Assembly (NCBI GenBank): GCA_946618395.1
Contig: CAMOLD010000014.1
Location: 1 to 18,445 of the forward strand
Source: an uncultured Clostridia bacterium
GTDB taxonomy: Bacteria > Bacillota > Clostridia > Oscillospirales > CAG-272
Direction: 5' to 3'
Length of the DNA: 18,445 bases
Below, in pieces: positions 7,507 to 14,933 of the stretch (positions are counted from its first letter, which is position 1; the number at the start of each line of letters is the position of its first letter). The position numbers and the translations under genes were made by a program. The notes beneath the pieces are model-generated. The model searched no databases. It was not told the DNA's origin and was given only the letters and a program-made list of their open reading frames with translations.

Positions 7507-7544
7507 GACGGCGCGCGGCAAAAGCCGTGCGCCGTCGTTTTTTT
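7507..7544 (+). terminator. Strong hairpin between ispH-rpsA and the TSCPD gene, with its T run on the plus strand
   Basis: GACGGCGCGCGGC (7507-7519) pairs with GCCGTGCGCCGTC (7524-7536) around an AAAA loop: 13 pairs with one G-T. Seven T (7538-7544) follow on the plus strand. On the minus strand the hairpin is followed by AATGCTTTC, a poor U tract. It therefore looks like a terminator for plus-strand transcripts coming through from dat, and only a weak one for ispH-rpsA. Confidence 0.7.
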
Positions 7545-7547
7545 CAA

Positions 7548-9593
7548 TTATTCTTCTGCGGGAGCTTCTTCCGCGGGAGCTTCCTCGGTTGCCGGCTCCT
7601 CGGGCTCTTCCTCTTCCATCAAAGCGCGGATGGAAAGGCTGACCTTATGGTTCTCGTCGTCGATATCAACGATCTTTGCGTCCACAGTCTGTCCGACTTC
7701 CAGCACCTCTCTGGGGTTTGCGATGCGCTTGGTGGAGATGCGCGAAACGTGAATCAAGCCGTCAACGCCGTCAATGATTTCGGCAAAGGCGCCGAAGGGC
7801 TGGATGTTGACAATTTTTACGGTTGCAACATCGTCAACAGCATAGCGCGCCTTGAAAATGTTCCAGGGGTTATCCGCCTCGGTTTTGTAGCCGAGGGAGA
7901 TTCTCTTCTTTTCGGGGTCAAAGCTCTTGACGAAAACGGTGATTTTATCGCCGACCGAAACGATCTTGGAAGGATCGCTGATGCGCTTCCAGGAAAGCTC
8001 GGAGACGTGAACCATACCGTCAACACCGGAGCCGAGATCCACAAATGCGCCGTAGGAGGTCAGGCTTCTGACTGTGCCCTCGTAGGTCTTTCCAACCTCG
8101 ATGGTCGACCAGAACTCGGTTGCCTGCGCGCGTTTCTCCTCGCGCAGAACCTGACGGATGGAGCCGATGGCTTTTTTGCCCTGCGGCTTGACCTCGATGA
8201 CGCGGAACTTGACGGTTGTGCCGACAAGCTTATTCAAATCGCCGTCCTTCGGAACGCCGGTTTGGGAAGCGGGAACGAAAACGCGGTTTGCGTCAACAAA
8301 AATGACAACTCCGCCGCGAACCGCCTCGGCAACCTTCCCTTCCAGAATTGTTTTTTCCTCGCAGGCAGCGACGATGTTTTGCCAGTTGCGGTCGGCGTCC
8401 ACTCTCTTTTTCGAGAGTTCGGCAACGCCCTCCACATCGCTGACACGAATGACAAAGGCTTCAACCTTGTCACCCTTTTTGAAGGTTTCTGTCAACTTCA
8501 ATGCGGGATCGTCGGAAATCTGATCCGCTTTGATGTAGCCGGTGACGCTTGTGCCGAGGTCGAGTTGCAACTCATTGTCGGTTACTTGCGTAACGGTTCC
8601 GATAACGACGTCTCCTGTATTTAAAGTTGAGCATTGCTCTTCCAGCATTTGTTCGAAATTTTCGATCATTTCGCTCATGGTTTGATATACCTCCTCTATT
8701 TCCTTGCGCGGCGTTGAAGCGCCGGCAACAATTCCGATCTTTTGGACGTTGGCAAAGTTGCGAACGTCAAGCTCCGCAAGATCTGTGATCCAAACCGTGT
8801 TTTCACAGTTTGCCTTGCAGATCTGATACAATTTGGCGGTATTGGAGCTTTCTCTGCCGCCGATTACGATCATTCCGTCGCAAAGCGCGGAGAGGCGTTT
8901 TGCCTCGTTTTGCCTTTGCTCGGTAACACTACATATTGTATCAAAAATGATAGCGTTTGTATATAGATTTTTGAGAATTTGTTGACTTTTTTCCCAATTC
9001 ACCAAATTCAAGGTTGTTTGCGCCGCCATGAGGGGCGTTTTTTTGGTGATTTTGCCAAGGGGTGTTTCCCGCAAAGCTGCCGAAAGTTCTTCCGCGGAGG
9101 AAAAAACATACTTTTCGCCATCAAAATAGCTCATGATTCCGACAACTTCGGGATGCGACTTGGCGCCGATGAGCAAAAACAGATTTTCCGGACTGCTGTT
9201 TTCGGTTGCGATTTTATGAATCTTTTTGACATACGGGCAGGTGCAATCCAGAACCCGGAAATGCGGATTTTGGGCGGCGTATTGTTCCAGCTCTTTTTGG
9301 ATCTCCTTGGCGCATCCGTGCGCGCGGATCAAAACCGTTACCGGATGTTCCCCGTTTGCATTTGCGGCAAGCTCCGCAAGCTGCGCATCGGTCACGGTGC
9401 GAACACCGCGTTTTTCCAGCCGCTCGTTATACCGCTCGTTATGGATCAGATGCCCGAGCGTGCAGACAAGCTCTCCCGGAGCCGCCGAACGGAGCGCTTC
9501 TTCTAACCGGTCGGTCGCCCGTTGAACGCCAAAGCAAAATCCGGCATGCTCGGCGAGGATGACAGAGCGGTTTTTCTCGGTATTTTCCATCAT
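7548..9593 (-). CDS. ispH-rpsA: IspH (HMBPP reductase) fused to ribosomal protein S1
   Basis: Fusion of 681 residues. Residues about 9-305 are IspH, the iron-sulfur enzyme that makes IPP and DMAPP in the last MEP step. Its cluster cysteines are Cys20 (GFCFGV), Cys119 (TCPYVKK) and Cys221 (TICSVTEQRQ), with the His motifs LGHLIHN, RAHG and KSHPEV and the AQTT motif. Residues about 325-655 hold four S1 RNA-binding repeats (near 326-393, 411-483, 499-570 and 585-655). An acidic tail follows, ending in a repeated EEAPA. The third and fourth repeats are the most typical (YGAFVDL...GMVHVSEL; FGAFAEI...GLIHVSRI). The same fusion is known in other Clostridia. The ATG at 9591-9593 overlaps the cmk stop (ATGA), so the two are translationally coupled. 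No frameshift separates the two halves. Confidence 0.95.
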   Translation of the reverse strand: MMENTEKNRSVILAEHAGFCFGVQRATDRLEEALRSAAPGELVCTLGHLIHNERYNERLEKRGVRTVTDAQLAELAANANGEHPVTVLIRAHGCAKEIQKELEQYAAQNPHFRVLDCTCPYVKKIHKIATENSSPENLFLLIGAKSHPEVVGIMSYFDGEKYVFSSAEELSAALRETPLGKITKKTPLMAAQTTLNLVNWEKSQQILKNLYTNAIIFDTICSVTEQRQNEAKRLSALCDGMIVIGGRESSNTAKLYQICKANCENTVWITDLAELDVRNFANVQKIGIVAGASTPRKEIEEVYQTMSEMIENFEQMLEEQCSTLNTGDVVIGTVTQVTDNELQLDLGTSVTGYIKADQISDDPALKLTETFKKGDKVEAFVIRVSDVEGVAELSKKRVDADRNWQNIVAACEEKTILEGKVAEAVRGGVVIFVDANRVFVPASQTGVPKDGDLNKLVGTTVKFRVIEVKPQGKKAIGSIRQVLREEKRAQATEFWSTIEVGKTYEGTVRSLTSYGAFVDLGSGVDGMVHVSELSWKRISDPSKIVSVGDKITVFVKSFDPEKKRISLGYKTEADNPWNIFKARYAVDDVATVKIVNIQPFGAFAEIIDGVDGLIHVSRISTKRIANPREVLEVGQTVDAKIVDIDDENHKVSLSIRALMEEEEPEEPATEEAPAEEAPAEE
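7558..7587 (-). repeat. 15-base tandem repeat encoding the acidic tail of the S1 fusion
   Basis: Two adjacent 15-base units (7558-7572 and 7573-7587, GCGGGAGCTTCTTCC-like) differ at one or two bases. They encode the doubled EEAPA at the protein's C-terminus. Length variation between strains would be easy here. Confidence 0.7.
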
Positions 9594-10264
9594 TTTCCCA
9601 TTTTTTGAAGGGCAAGCGCCTCAACTTTTGCAACGCATTCGTTGATCGTCAGATCAGAGCTATCCAGCAAAATCGCATCGGGTGCGGCGACCGCCGGAGC
9701 GATGGCGCGCGTGCTGTCATTGTGGTCTCGGCGGCGCATATCCTCCAAAACGCTTTCAAAAGAGGTTTCCATTCCCTTTTCTTTGAGCTCCAACCAGCGG
9801 CGTTTTGCGCGGCATTCATCCGAAGCTGTTAAAAACACTTTGAGGTTGGCATTGGGAAGGATGACCGTTCCGATATCTCTGCCATCCATGACAACATTGT
9901 TTTTGGCGGCGATTTCGCGCTGGGTATCCAACAGGAAGGCACGAACCGCCGGAATTGCCGAAACGGCGGAAGCATACATAGAGATTTCCGGCGTGCGGAT
10001 CTTGTTGCCAGTTGCCTCCCCGTTCAGGTAAACCTGCTGTGTCCCGTCATTATCGTAGCGCAATTCCAGCGAGATTTCAGGGAGCAGTTTGGCAACTCCA
10101 TCGGCATCCTTTGGATCGACATTGTTCCTTTTGGTATAAAGACCTACGGCACGGTAAAGCGCGCCGGTATCCACATAGATCAATCCCATTTTGGCGGCGA
10201 GCGCCTTGGCAACGGTTGATTTTCCGGCTCCGCTCGGTCCGTCAAGGGCAATTTGAAAGCTCAT
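9590..10264 (-). CDS. cmk: Cytidylate kinase
   Basis: Transfers phosphate from ATP to CMP or dCMP, recycling pyrimidine nucleotides in the cytoplasm. The 224-residue product has the P-loop GPSGAGKST (residues 9-17), YVDTGALYRAV, and the CMP-binding VVMDGRDIGTVILP. KVFLTAS, RRWLEL and RRDHNDSTR follow in the lid and core, and LLDSSDL near the end. Length is typical. The ATG at 10264 has GGAAGGA 7 bases upstream; the longer in-frame start at 10513 would run into the neighbouring gene. It sits 14 bases after the flavoprotein gene, and its stop overlaps the ispH-rpsA start. Confidence 0.96.
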   Translation of the reverse strand: MSFQIALDGPSGAGKSTVAKALAAKMGLIYVDTGALYRAVGLYTKRNNVDPKDADGVAKLLPEISLELRYDNDGTQQVYLNGEATGNKIRTPEISMYASAVSAIPAVRAFLLDTQREIAAKNNVVMDGRDIGTVILPNANLKVFLTASDECRAKRRWLELKEKGMETSFESVLEDMRRRDHNDSTRAIAPAVAAPDAILLDSSDLTINECVAKVEALALQKMGK

Positions 10265-10278
10265 AAACGATCCTTCCT

Positions 10279-11544
10279 TTATTCTTTGATTTTTGCGGCG
10301 TTCCAGCCGGCAAGAGAGGCTGTGGAAAAAGCGATTTGCAGATTGAATCCGCCGGTGTAGGCATCTACATCCAAAACCTCGCCAGCAAAGAAAAGCCCTT
10401 TGATCAGCCGGGATTCCATGGTCTTGGGATTCACCTCGGCAACGTTTACGCCGCCGCGCGTGATGATCGCCTCGGAAATGGGGCGCAGACCGGCAAGCGG
10501 AACGCGAAAGCATTTGAACAGCGACAGAATGTTTTTTCGCTCTTCTTTGGTGATGGAATGAACCTTTTTTTGCGGATCGATCCCGCTCAAACAGACGAAC
10601 GGTGCAATCATTTTTTGCGGGAGCAGATCGCCCAAAGCATTTGCAAAATCACGGTTTTTGTATTTGGAAAAGTCGGAAAGCAGGCGCTCGTCCAATTTTT
10701 CGCAGGAAAGCGCGGGTTTGAGGTCAATTTGCGCCTCGTATTTTCCCGGCGTGATATCGGAAAGGTGGGCGGACGCAGAAAGAATGGTTGGTCCGGAAAG
10801 CCCAAAATGGGTAAACAACAGTTCGCCGAAGTCTTCATACACCGGCTTTCCGCTTGCAAGATCGACCACGCGCAGCGCGATATTCCGCAAGGAAAGCCCC
10901 TGCATTTGCGCAGAGAGGTTGCCCGATTCTACCAGCGGAACCAGCGAAGGACGGACCGCCACAACGGTATGCCCCAATTCTTTTGCCATGCGGTAACCGT
11001 CGCCGTCCGAGCCGGTTTTGGGATAGGACTTGCCGCCCGTGGCAAGAATGACCGCATCGGCCTCCAAATCCCCTTCCTCGCTCCTGACGCCGACCGCGCG
11101 GTCATTCTGCCGCAGAATGGTTTGCGCCCTTGTATGCAGGATGGTGACCCCCAGCGCGCGGCAACGGTTTGCAAGCGCGTTGGCTATATCATCGGCACGG
11201 TCGGAAACCGGGAAAACACGGTTGCCACGCTCCACTTTGAGCGGAACGCCGAGCCCCTCGAAAAACGCCATGGTATCCGCCGGGTCCATTGCCGCAAGCG
11301 CGGCGTAAAGGAAGCGCGGATTGGTTGGCACATTGGCAAGGAATTCATCCCTGCCGCAGGAATTGGTCAGATTGCACCGCCCTTTCCCTGTGATGCGCAG
11401 TTTTTTGCCCAAGCGGTCATTCCGCTCGGCAAGAAGCACCTGCGCGCCGTTTTCTGCCGCCCGAATTGCCGCCATCATGCCGGCGGCACCGCCGCCGATG
11501 ACAACGACGCAAGGACGGTCAGGTATTCTTTTTATCGTAAACAT
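10279..11544 (-). CDS. HI0933/BaiN-type NAD(P)/FAD-dependent oxidoreductase
   Basis: Flavoprotein of 421 residues whose substrate is not known. It has the FAD-binding IGGGAAGM (residues 16-23) and Glu40 at the end of the second strand. The family signature RITGKGRCNLTN (50-61), ATGGKSYPKTGSDGDGY and HFGLSGPTIL come next. The closing segment GLFFAGEVLDVDAYTGGFNLQIAFSTA covers the FAD site. The family also includes enzymes annotated as aminoacetone oxidase or bile-acid BaiN, but that function should not be assumed. The ATG at 11542-11544 is the only plausible start before the GxGxxG region. It overlaps the upstream regulator gene by 26 bases and has only a weak GGGAT site, which suggests coupled translation. 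It lies just before cmk. Confidence 0.92.
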   Translation of the reverse strand: MFTIKRIPDRPCVVVIGGGAAGMMAAIRAAENGAQVLLAERNDRLGKKLRITGKGRCNLTNSCGRDEFLANVPTNPRFLYAALAAMDPADTMAFFEGLGVPLKVERGNRVFPVSDRADDIANALANRCRALGVTILHTRAQTILRQNDRAVGVRSEEGDLEADAVILATGGKSYPKTGSDGDGYRMAKELGHTVVAVRPSLVPLVESGNLSAQMQGLSLRNIALRVVDLASGKPVYEDFGELLFTHFGLSGPTILSASAHLSDITPGKYEAQIDLKPALSCEKLDERLLSDFSKYKNRDFANALGDLLPQKMIAPFVCLSGIDPQKKVHSITKEERKNILSLFKCFRVPLAGLRPISEAIITRGGVNVAEVNPKTMESRLIKGLFFAGEVLDVDAYTGGFNLQIAFSTASLAGWNAAKIKE

Positions 11545-12382
11545 CGTAACGATCCCAGATGTCTTCCAGCTCGCGCAAACGGCGGTCAAGTTCCGTCTGC
11601 TTGCGTTGAGAAAGCGCAACGATCATGGCGTTGATAATGCTCATGGGAGCGACCAGCGAATCCACAAAAGAAGCCATATCGCTTTGCGCAGTCAAAAGCT
11701 GATCGGCAAGCGGAGAGAGCGGCGAATGCGTGCTATCGGTGAGGGCAATGACGTTTGCGCCCTTGGTTTTGGCATATTCCGCCGCGTTGATGACCCGTTT
11801 GGAATAGCGCGGAAAGCTGACGGCGATCATCACGTCTCCCGGGTGAATTTCCAACAGCTGCTCAAACAGCTCGCTGCCGGATGTAGATTGCAGGAATTTG
11901 ACGCGGTCAAAGATCATGCGCAGATAATAGTTGAGAAAGCCTGCAAGATAGGAGGAAGAGCGGACGCCGACGATATAGATATTATCCGCGCCGATAATCT
12001 TTTCGATTGCCTCCTTAAAGAACGCCTGGTTGGTTTGCTCGATGGTTTTGCGGATGCGTTCTGCATCCGAAAGGAGCACCTTTTCCAGAATGTTGGCATT
12101 TCCAAGCAGTTGATTGGTGACCTCCATTCTTTGAAAAGAGGTCAGGCGGTTGCGCATGAGCGCCTGCAAAGAGCTTTGAAAATCGGGATATCCGTCAAAT
12201 CCCAGCTCGATGGCAAAGCGAACCACGGTCGATTCGGAAACACCCACGATCTCGCTCAATTTGGACGCGGTGATATACGCGGCTTTTTCATATTGCTCTA
12301 AAATAAAGGTTGCAATGCGCTTTTGCCCCTTGGAAAAAGTGGGCATACGTTCTTCAATTCGTTTCAGAAGATCCGAGTTCAT
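11519..12382 (-). CDS. MurR/RpiR family transcriptional regulator
   Basis: A 287-residue regulator with the N-terminal HTH_6 domain (helix-turn-helix about residues 37-58, ASKLSEIVGVSESTVVRFAIELGF, then YPDFQ). A C-terminal SIS sugar-phosphate-binding domain (about 128-255) contains NIYIVGVRSSSYLA and a Ser-rich second loop ALTDSTHSPL. Members usually respond to phosphosugars and control sugar or amino-sugar genes. None lie beside it, so the target and ligand are unknown. The ATG at 12382 has a good AAGGAG site 6 bases upstream. Its last 26 bases overlap the next gene. Confidence 0.92.
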   Translation of the reverse strand: MNSDLLKRIEERMPTFSKGQKRIATFILEQYEKAAYITASKLSEIVGVSESTVVRFAIELGFDGYPDFQSSLQALMRNRLTSFQRMEVTNQLLGNANILEKVLLSDAERIRKTIEQTNQAFFKEAIEKIIGADNIYIVGVRSSSYLAGFLNYYLRMIFDRVKFLQSTSGSELFEQLLEIHPGDVMIAVSFPRYSKRVINAAEYAKTKGANVIALTDSTHSPLSPLADQLLTAQSDMASFVDSLVAPMSIINAMIVALSQRKQTELDRRLRELEDIWDRYDVYDKKNT

Positions 12383-12398
12383 GGTTGCTCCTTAAAAA

Positions 12399-12425
12399 AT
12401 CATAAATTTATTTTGGAAAGTTCAA
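12399..12425 (-). promoter_or_regulatory. Weak candidate internal promoter before the RpiR-type gene
   Basis: On the minus strand, TTGAAC (12425 to 12420) and TATGAT (12404 to 12399) are 15 bases apart, shorter than ideal. The -35 box overlaps the stop codon of the protease gene. It could let the regulator and downstream genes be expressed apart from the protease. Confidence 0.3.
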
Positions 12426-13672
12426 GTGCCGATGATCAGTTCAATGGTGGTTGGAGAGGTTTCTCCAAATTTGTAAACAACCAGTTGGACCTTATCGCCG
12501 CATTTGCAGGAATACAGCATTTCAACAAAAGTTTCAAAATCGGCAACTTTCTTGCCTTTGAAGGAAACGATGATATCGCCCTCCTCCAATCCGCTGGAGG
12601 TTTTTGACTCAACGATCAAAAGTCCGGTTGCCGGAGCTTTCTGACCATCATCGCCCCAAGCATCTCCTTTTTTAATGGGAGACACACCGATTCCGATTTT
12701 GGGGCGTCTTTTGAAAAGCCCTGCGGAAATGGGATCAACCGTTTTTGCTTTGATGATACCGTCAATGATCGCCTTTGCGCCGTTGCCCGGAATGGCATAT
12801 CCAATACCCTCATACAGAATATCTGCGGTTGTCCCTGTTCCGGTGACGATTTGCTTATAAATCGGTTTTCTTGCAACAATGCCGATGACCTCCCCTTGAC
12901 CGTTACAAAGCAGACCGCCGGAATTGCCGGGGTTGACAGCAGCGTCGGTTTGGATCATGCGGTAATCCAGAAATTCGGTGGTTGTTTCGACGGTCAGTTC
13001 GCGATCGACCGCGGAAATGACCCCTTGGGTGACTGTCCACGCAGCGTCCTTACCGGAAGGATTGCCGATGGCAACGGCGACCTCGCCAACGCGAAGCGCA
13101 TCCGAATTGCCAAAGGAAACCGCCGGATACCCGGTTCCTTCTACTTTCAGCACGGCAAGATCGCATTCTGCGTTAGAGCCGACTACCCTTGCATCCAGAG
13201 ACTGATTGGAGCCGTAAACTTTGACGTTGATGGTGGTCATACCTTCCACAACATGATAGTTTGTGGCAATCAATCCGTCCTGGCTGATGAAAAATCCGCT
13301 TCCGCTGGAACCGGCAGTGCCGTTTGAGACGCTGATGAGCACCGTTGAGGGCAAGAGCTTTGCGGCAATTTGCGTGGTGTCCATTGTTTTGAACTTTTTG
13401 GAAAATGAATCGCGGAAAGCAAGAACGCCGATCAACAGCCCGATGACGATCAAAAACGCGCAGGAAACAACGGCGGCAAAGGCAAGCGCGCTTTTCCCTT
13501 TTCGCTTTTTGTTTGCCTTTTGCTCCTCGTCATAATCCCAGCGATAAATAATGGTTGGCTCTTCTGCCGGCGGTGCTACGGGCTCCTCTGGCTGGATGGG
13601 GTTCTCCTCCACAACCGGTGTTTGCAGTTCTTCCTGCTCCGCTTCCGGTGTTCCGTTCTTTTCTTCGTTCAT
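12422..13672 (-). CDS. Membrane-anchored HtrA/DegP-like serine protease with PDZ domain
   Basis: Envelope quality-control protease of 416 residues. Order: a cytoplasmic acidic, Pro-rich N-terminus (about 1-50), a KKRKGK positive stretch, and one membrane helix (61-86) with no cleavage site, so the rest faces outward. The trypsin-like domain has the triad His140 (NYHVVEG), Asp171 (CDLAVLK) and Ser251 (NPGNSGG). A C-terminal PDZ domain (about 322-414) carries LLIVESKTSSGLEEGDIIVSF. The catalytic residues are intact, so it should be active. The ATG at 13672 has AAGGAG 7 bases upstream. It lies 50 bases after the PHP gene and 39 bases before the regulator. It could be named htrA or degP; the paralogue cannot be decided from sequence alone. 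Confidence 0.93.
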   Translation of the reverse strand: MNEEKNGTPEAEQEELQTPVVEENPIQPEEPVAPPAEEPTIIYRWDYDEEQKANKKRKGKSALAFAAVVSCAFLIVIGLLIGVLAFRDSFSKKFKTMDTTQIAAKLLPSTVLISVSNGTAGSSGSGFFISQDGLIATNYHVVEGMTTINVKVYGSNQSLDARVVGSNAECDLAVLKVEGTGYPAVSFGNSDALRVGEVAVAIGNPSGKDAAWTVTQGVISAVDRELTVETTTEFLDYRMIQTDAAVNPGNSGGLLCNGQGEVIGIVARKPIYKQIVTGTGTTADILYEGIGYAIPGNGAKAIIDGIIKAKTVDPISAGLFKRRPKIGIGVSPIKKGDAWGDDGQKAPATGLLIVESKTSSGLEEGDIIVSFKGKKVADFETFVEMLYSCKCGDKVQLVVYKFGETSPTTIELIIGT

Positions 13673-13690
13673 TCGCTGACTCCTTTTTTA

Positions 13691-13711
13691 TCAACCAAAA
13701 CACTTGATTGA
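13691..13711. other. Short inverted repeat between the PHP and HtrA genes
   Basis: TCAACCAA (13691-13698) and TTGATTGA (13704-13711) form an 8-base inverted repeat with one mismatch (a wobble in RNA) around a 5-base spacer. It lies 8 bases before the protease ribosome binding site on the minus strand. It could be an operator or a small hairpin that tunes translation; nothing decides between them. Confidence 0.3.
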
Positions 13712-13722
13712 CCGTTTTTTCA

Positions 13723-14739
13723 TCAATCGCGATAATCAAAAATGGGTTGCGACCATGCGCGGTTCCCCTCGGTATCAATGATCGTCAGGCGCGCGTAGCT
13801 ACCCTCTACCAAAAGCCCGAGGTTAAATTCGGCGCTGGTGAGCGTTTCCGCTCCCTTTTCCGGATAGGCGGCAAACCCTTTGCGGGCACCGGTGTTGACC
13901 ATGATTTTTTTGACCGGCGAACATTCCACACGCAGCTTTCCGTCTTCCAGCTCGATGGATTTGAAAAGCGGACCGGTGGAGGCATAGAATTTGCCTGCTT
14001 CCAATGCTTCTACAACCGATTCCTGCGTTAGTTCGTCGGCCTGAATGACGGTAAAACCGCCGAAGGAATCGCTCCAATGGGAATCCAGCGGAGCTTCGTT
14101 ATGGTTATCATCCGAAGAGGTGGCAAACCAGCGGACGCCGGCGCGAAGCAATTCGTCCCAAAGCTGGGTATCAAATTCATCATACCCGGAAACAAAGTTG
14201 CCGTGGTTATAAATTTCCAGCAAGGTCACGTTTTGCAAATTGAGATAGTCCTTTGCCGATTGGAGAGACCAGACAGGATGGTTGATTTGCGCGATGTATC
14301 CCGCTTTTGCATATTCGTTGATAACATCCGGCATATTCTCGTAGGTCCGTTTGAAGTCCTCTCCGCCGATGTGCGCTTGTTTTGCGCGCAGTTCCTCCAC
14401 CAATTTGCCATGGCGGATATGGGCGGGGTTATAGCACGGAATGGCGGTTTGCCCGGATTTGCGCGGATAGAAATTGATGTGGAAGCACTCCTTTTTGGGG
14501 TAGCCGTCCGGTTTGTAAACGTCAATTTCGGAGCCGATCATGGCAAGGAAGTTTTTATCGTTCAGATCGCAATGGTCATACATGACATTGTGATCGGTGT
14601 AGGCAATGATTTGATAGCCTTTTTCTTGGTAAATCTTTTTCACCTCTTCGGGGGTTAAAACACCGTCCGAATAGGTGGTATGGCAATGCAGATTGGCTTT
14701 GAAATGGTTGCCGGTTTTGGAAAGATAGATTTTTTTCAT
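13723..14739 (-). CDS. PHP-domain metal-dependent phosphoesterase-like protein
   Basis: A 338-residue protein with a PHP domain. The metal-binding motifs are NLHCHTTYSDG (His18, His20, Asp25), YTDHN (Asp49, His50), Glu71 in GSEID, His154 in INHPVW and SSDDNH ending at His213. After the barrel comes a small C-terminal part of about 95 residues, probably beta-rich, that contains the ASTGPLF segment typical of stand-alone PHP proteins. Substrates in this group are mostly unknown; nucleotide or sugar phosphatase activity is possible. No polymerase or histidinol-phosphatase features are seen. The ATG at 14737-14739 has GAGGAAA upstream, and a strong promoter lies about 65 bases before it. It is the first gene of the long minus-strand set. 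Confidence 0.85.
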   Translation of the reverse strand: MKKIYLSKTGNHFKANLHCHTTYSDGVLTPEEVKKIYQEKGYQIIAYTDHNVMYDHCDLNDKNFLAMIGSEIDVYKPDGYPKKECFHINFYPRKSGQTAIPCYNPAHIRHGKLVEELRAKQAHIGGEDFKRTYENMPDVINEYAKAGYIAQINHPVWSLQSAKDYLNLQNVTLLEIYNHGNFVSGYDEFDTQLWDELLRAGVRWFATSSDDNHNEAPLDSHWSDSFGGFTVIQADELTQESVVEALEAGKFYASTGPLFKSIELEDGKLRVECSPVKKIMVNTGARKGFAAYPEKGAETLTSAEFNLGLLVEGSYARLTIIDTEGNRAWSQPIFDYRD

Positions 14740-14805
14740 GGCTGGTTTCCTCTTTTTTGAAAAATGCGTTTTCGGAGAATGAAAACATAATCTTATATCT
14801 ATATT

Positions 14806-14833
14806 ATTATATCAGAAAATAGAAAAAAGTCAA
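14806..14833 (-). promoter_or_regulatory. Promoter of the PHP-led operon
   Basis: On the minus strand, TTGACT (14833 to 14828), a 16-base spacer and TATAAT (14811 to 14806) form a strong sigma-A promoter. It is back-to-back with the rpsU promoter, the -35 boxes being about 60 bases apart. The 261-base space 14740-15000 otherwise holds AT-rich sequence and the rpsU leader. Confidence 0.78.
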
Positions 14834-14894
14834 GAGTTTGCCGACGTCTTTGCAAAGGATTTGAATTGTTTTTTCAAAAAAAGGCAAAAAGCAC

Positions 14895-14923
14895 TTGACA
14901 GATGGAGAAAAATCGTGTATAAT
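14895..14923 (+). promoter_or_regulatory. rpsU sigma-A promoter
   Basis: TTGACA (14895-14900), a 17-base spacer and TATAAT (14918-14923) match the consensus fully. The start point would be near 14930, giving a leader of about 70 bases that contains the hairpin below. Confidence 0.92.
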
Positions 14924-14933
14924 TGCAAAGTAA

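Noticed and set aside
7922..7940. Further CtsR half-sites (single GGTCAAA-type heptads here and near 11887, 15957, 16673 and 18265)
   Set aside because: All are single heptads inside coding regions with no properly spaced partner, explained by common codons.
7527..8624. Open frame of 365 codons on the plus strand opposite ispH-rpsA
   Set aside because: Antisense shadow of the S1 repeats, with its repeated pattern explained by those repeats.
10336..11634. Open frame of 432 codons on the plus strand opposite the flavoprotein gene
   Set aside because: Antisense shadow of a conserved flavoprotein; no start site or domain supports it.
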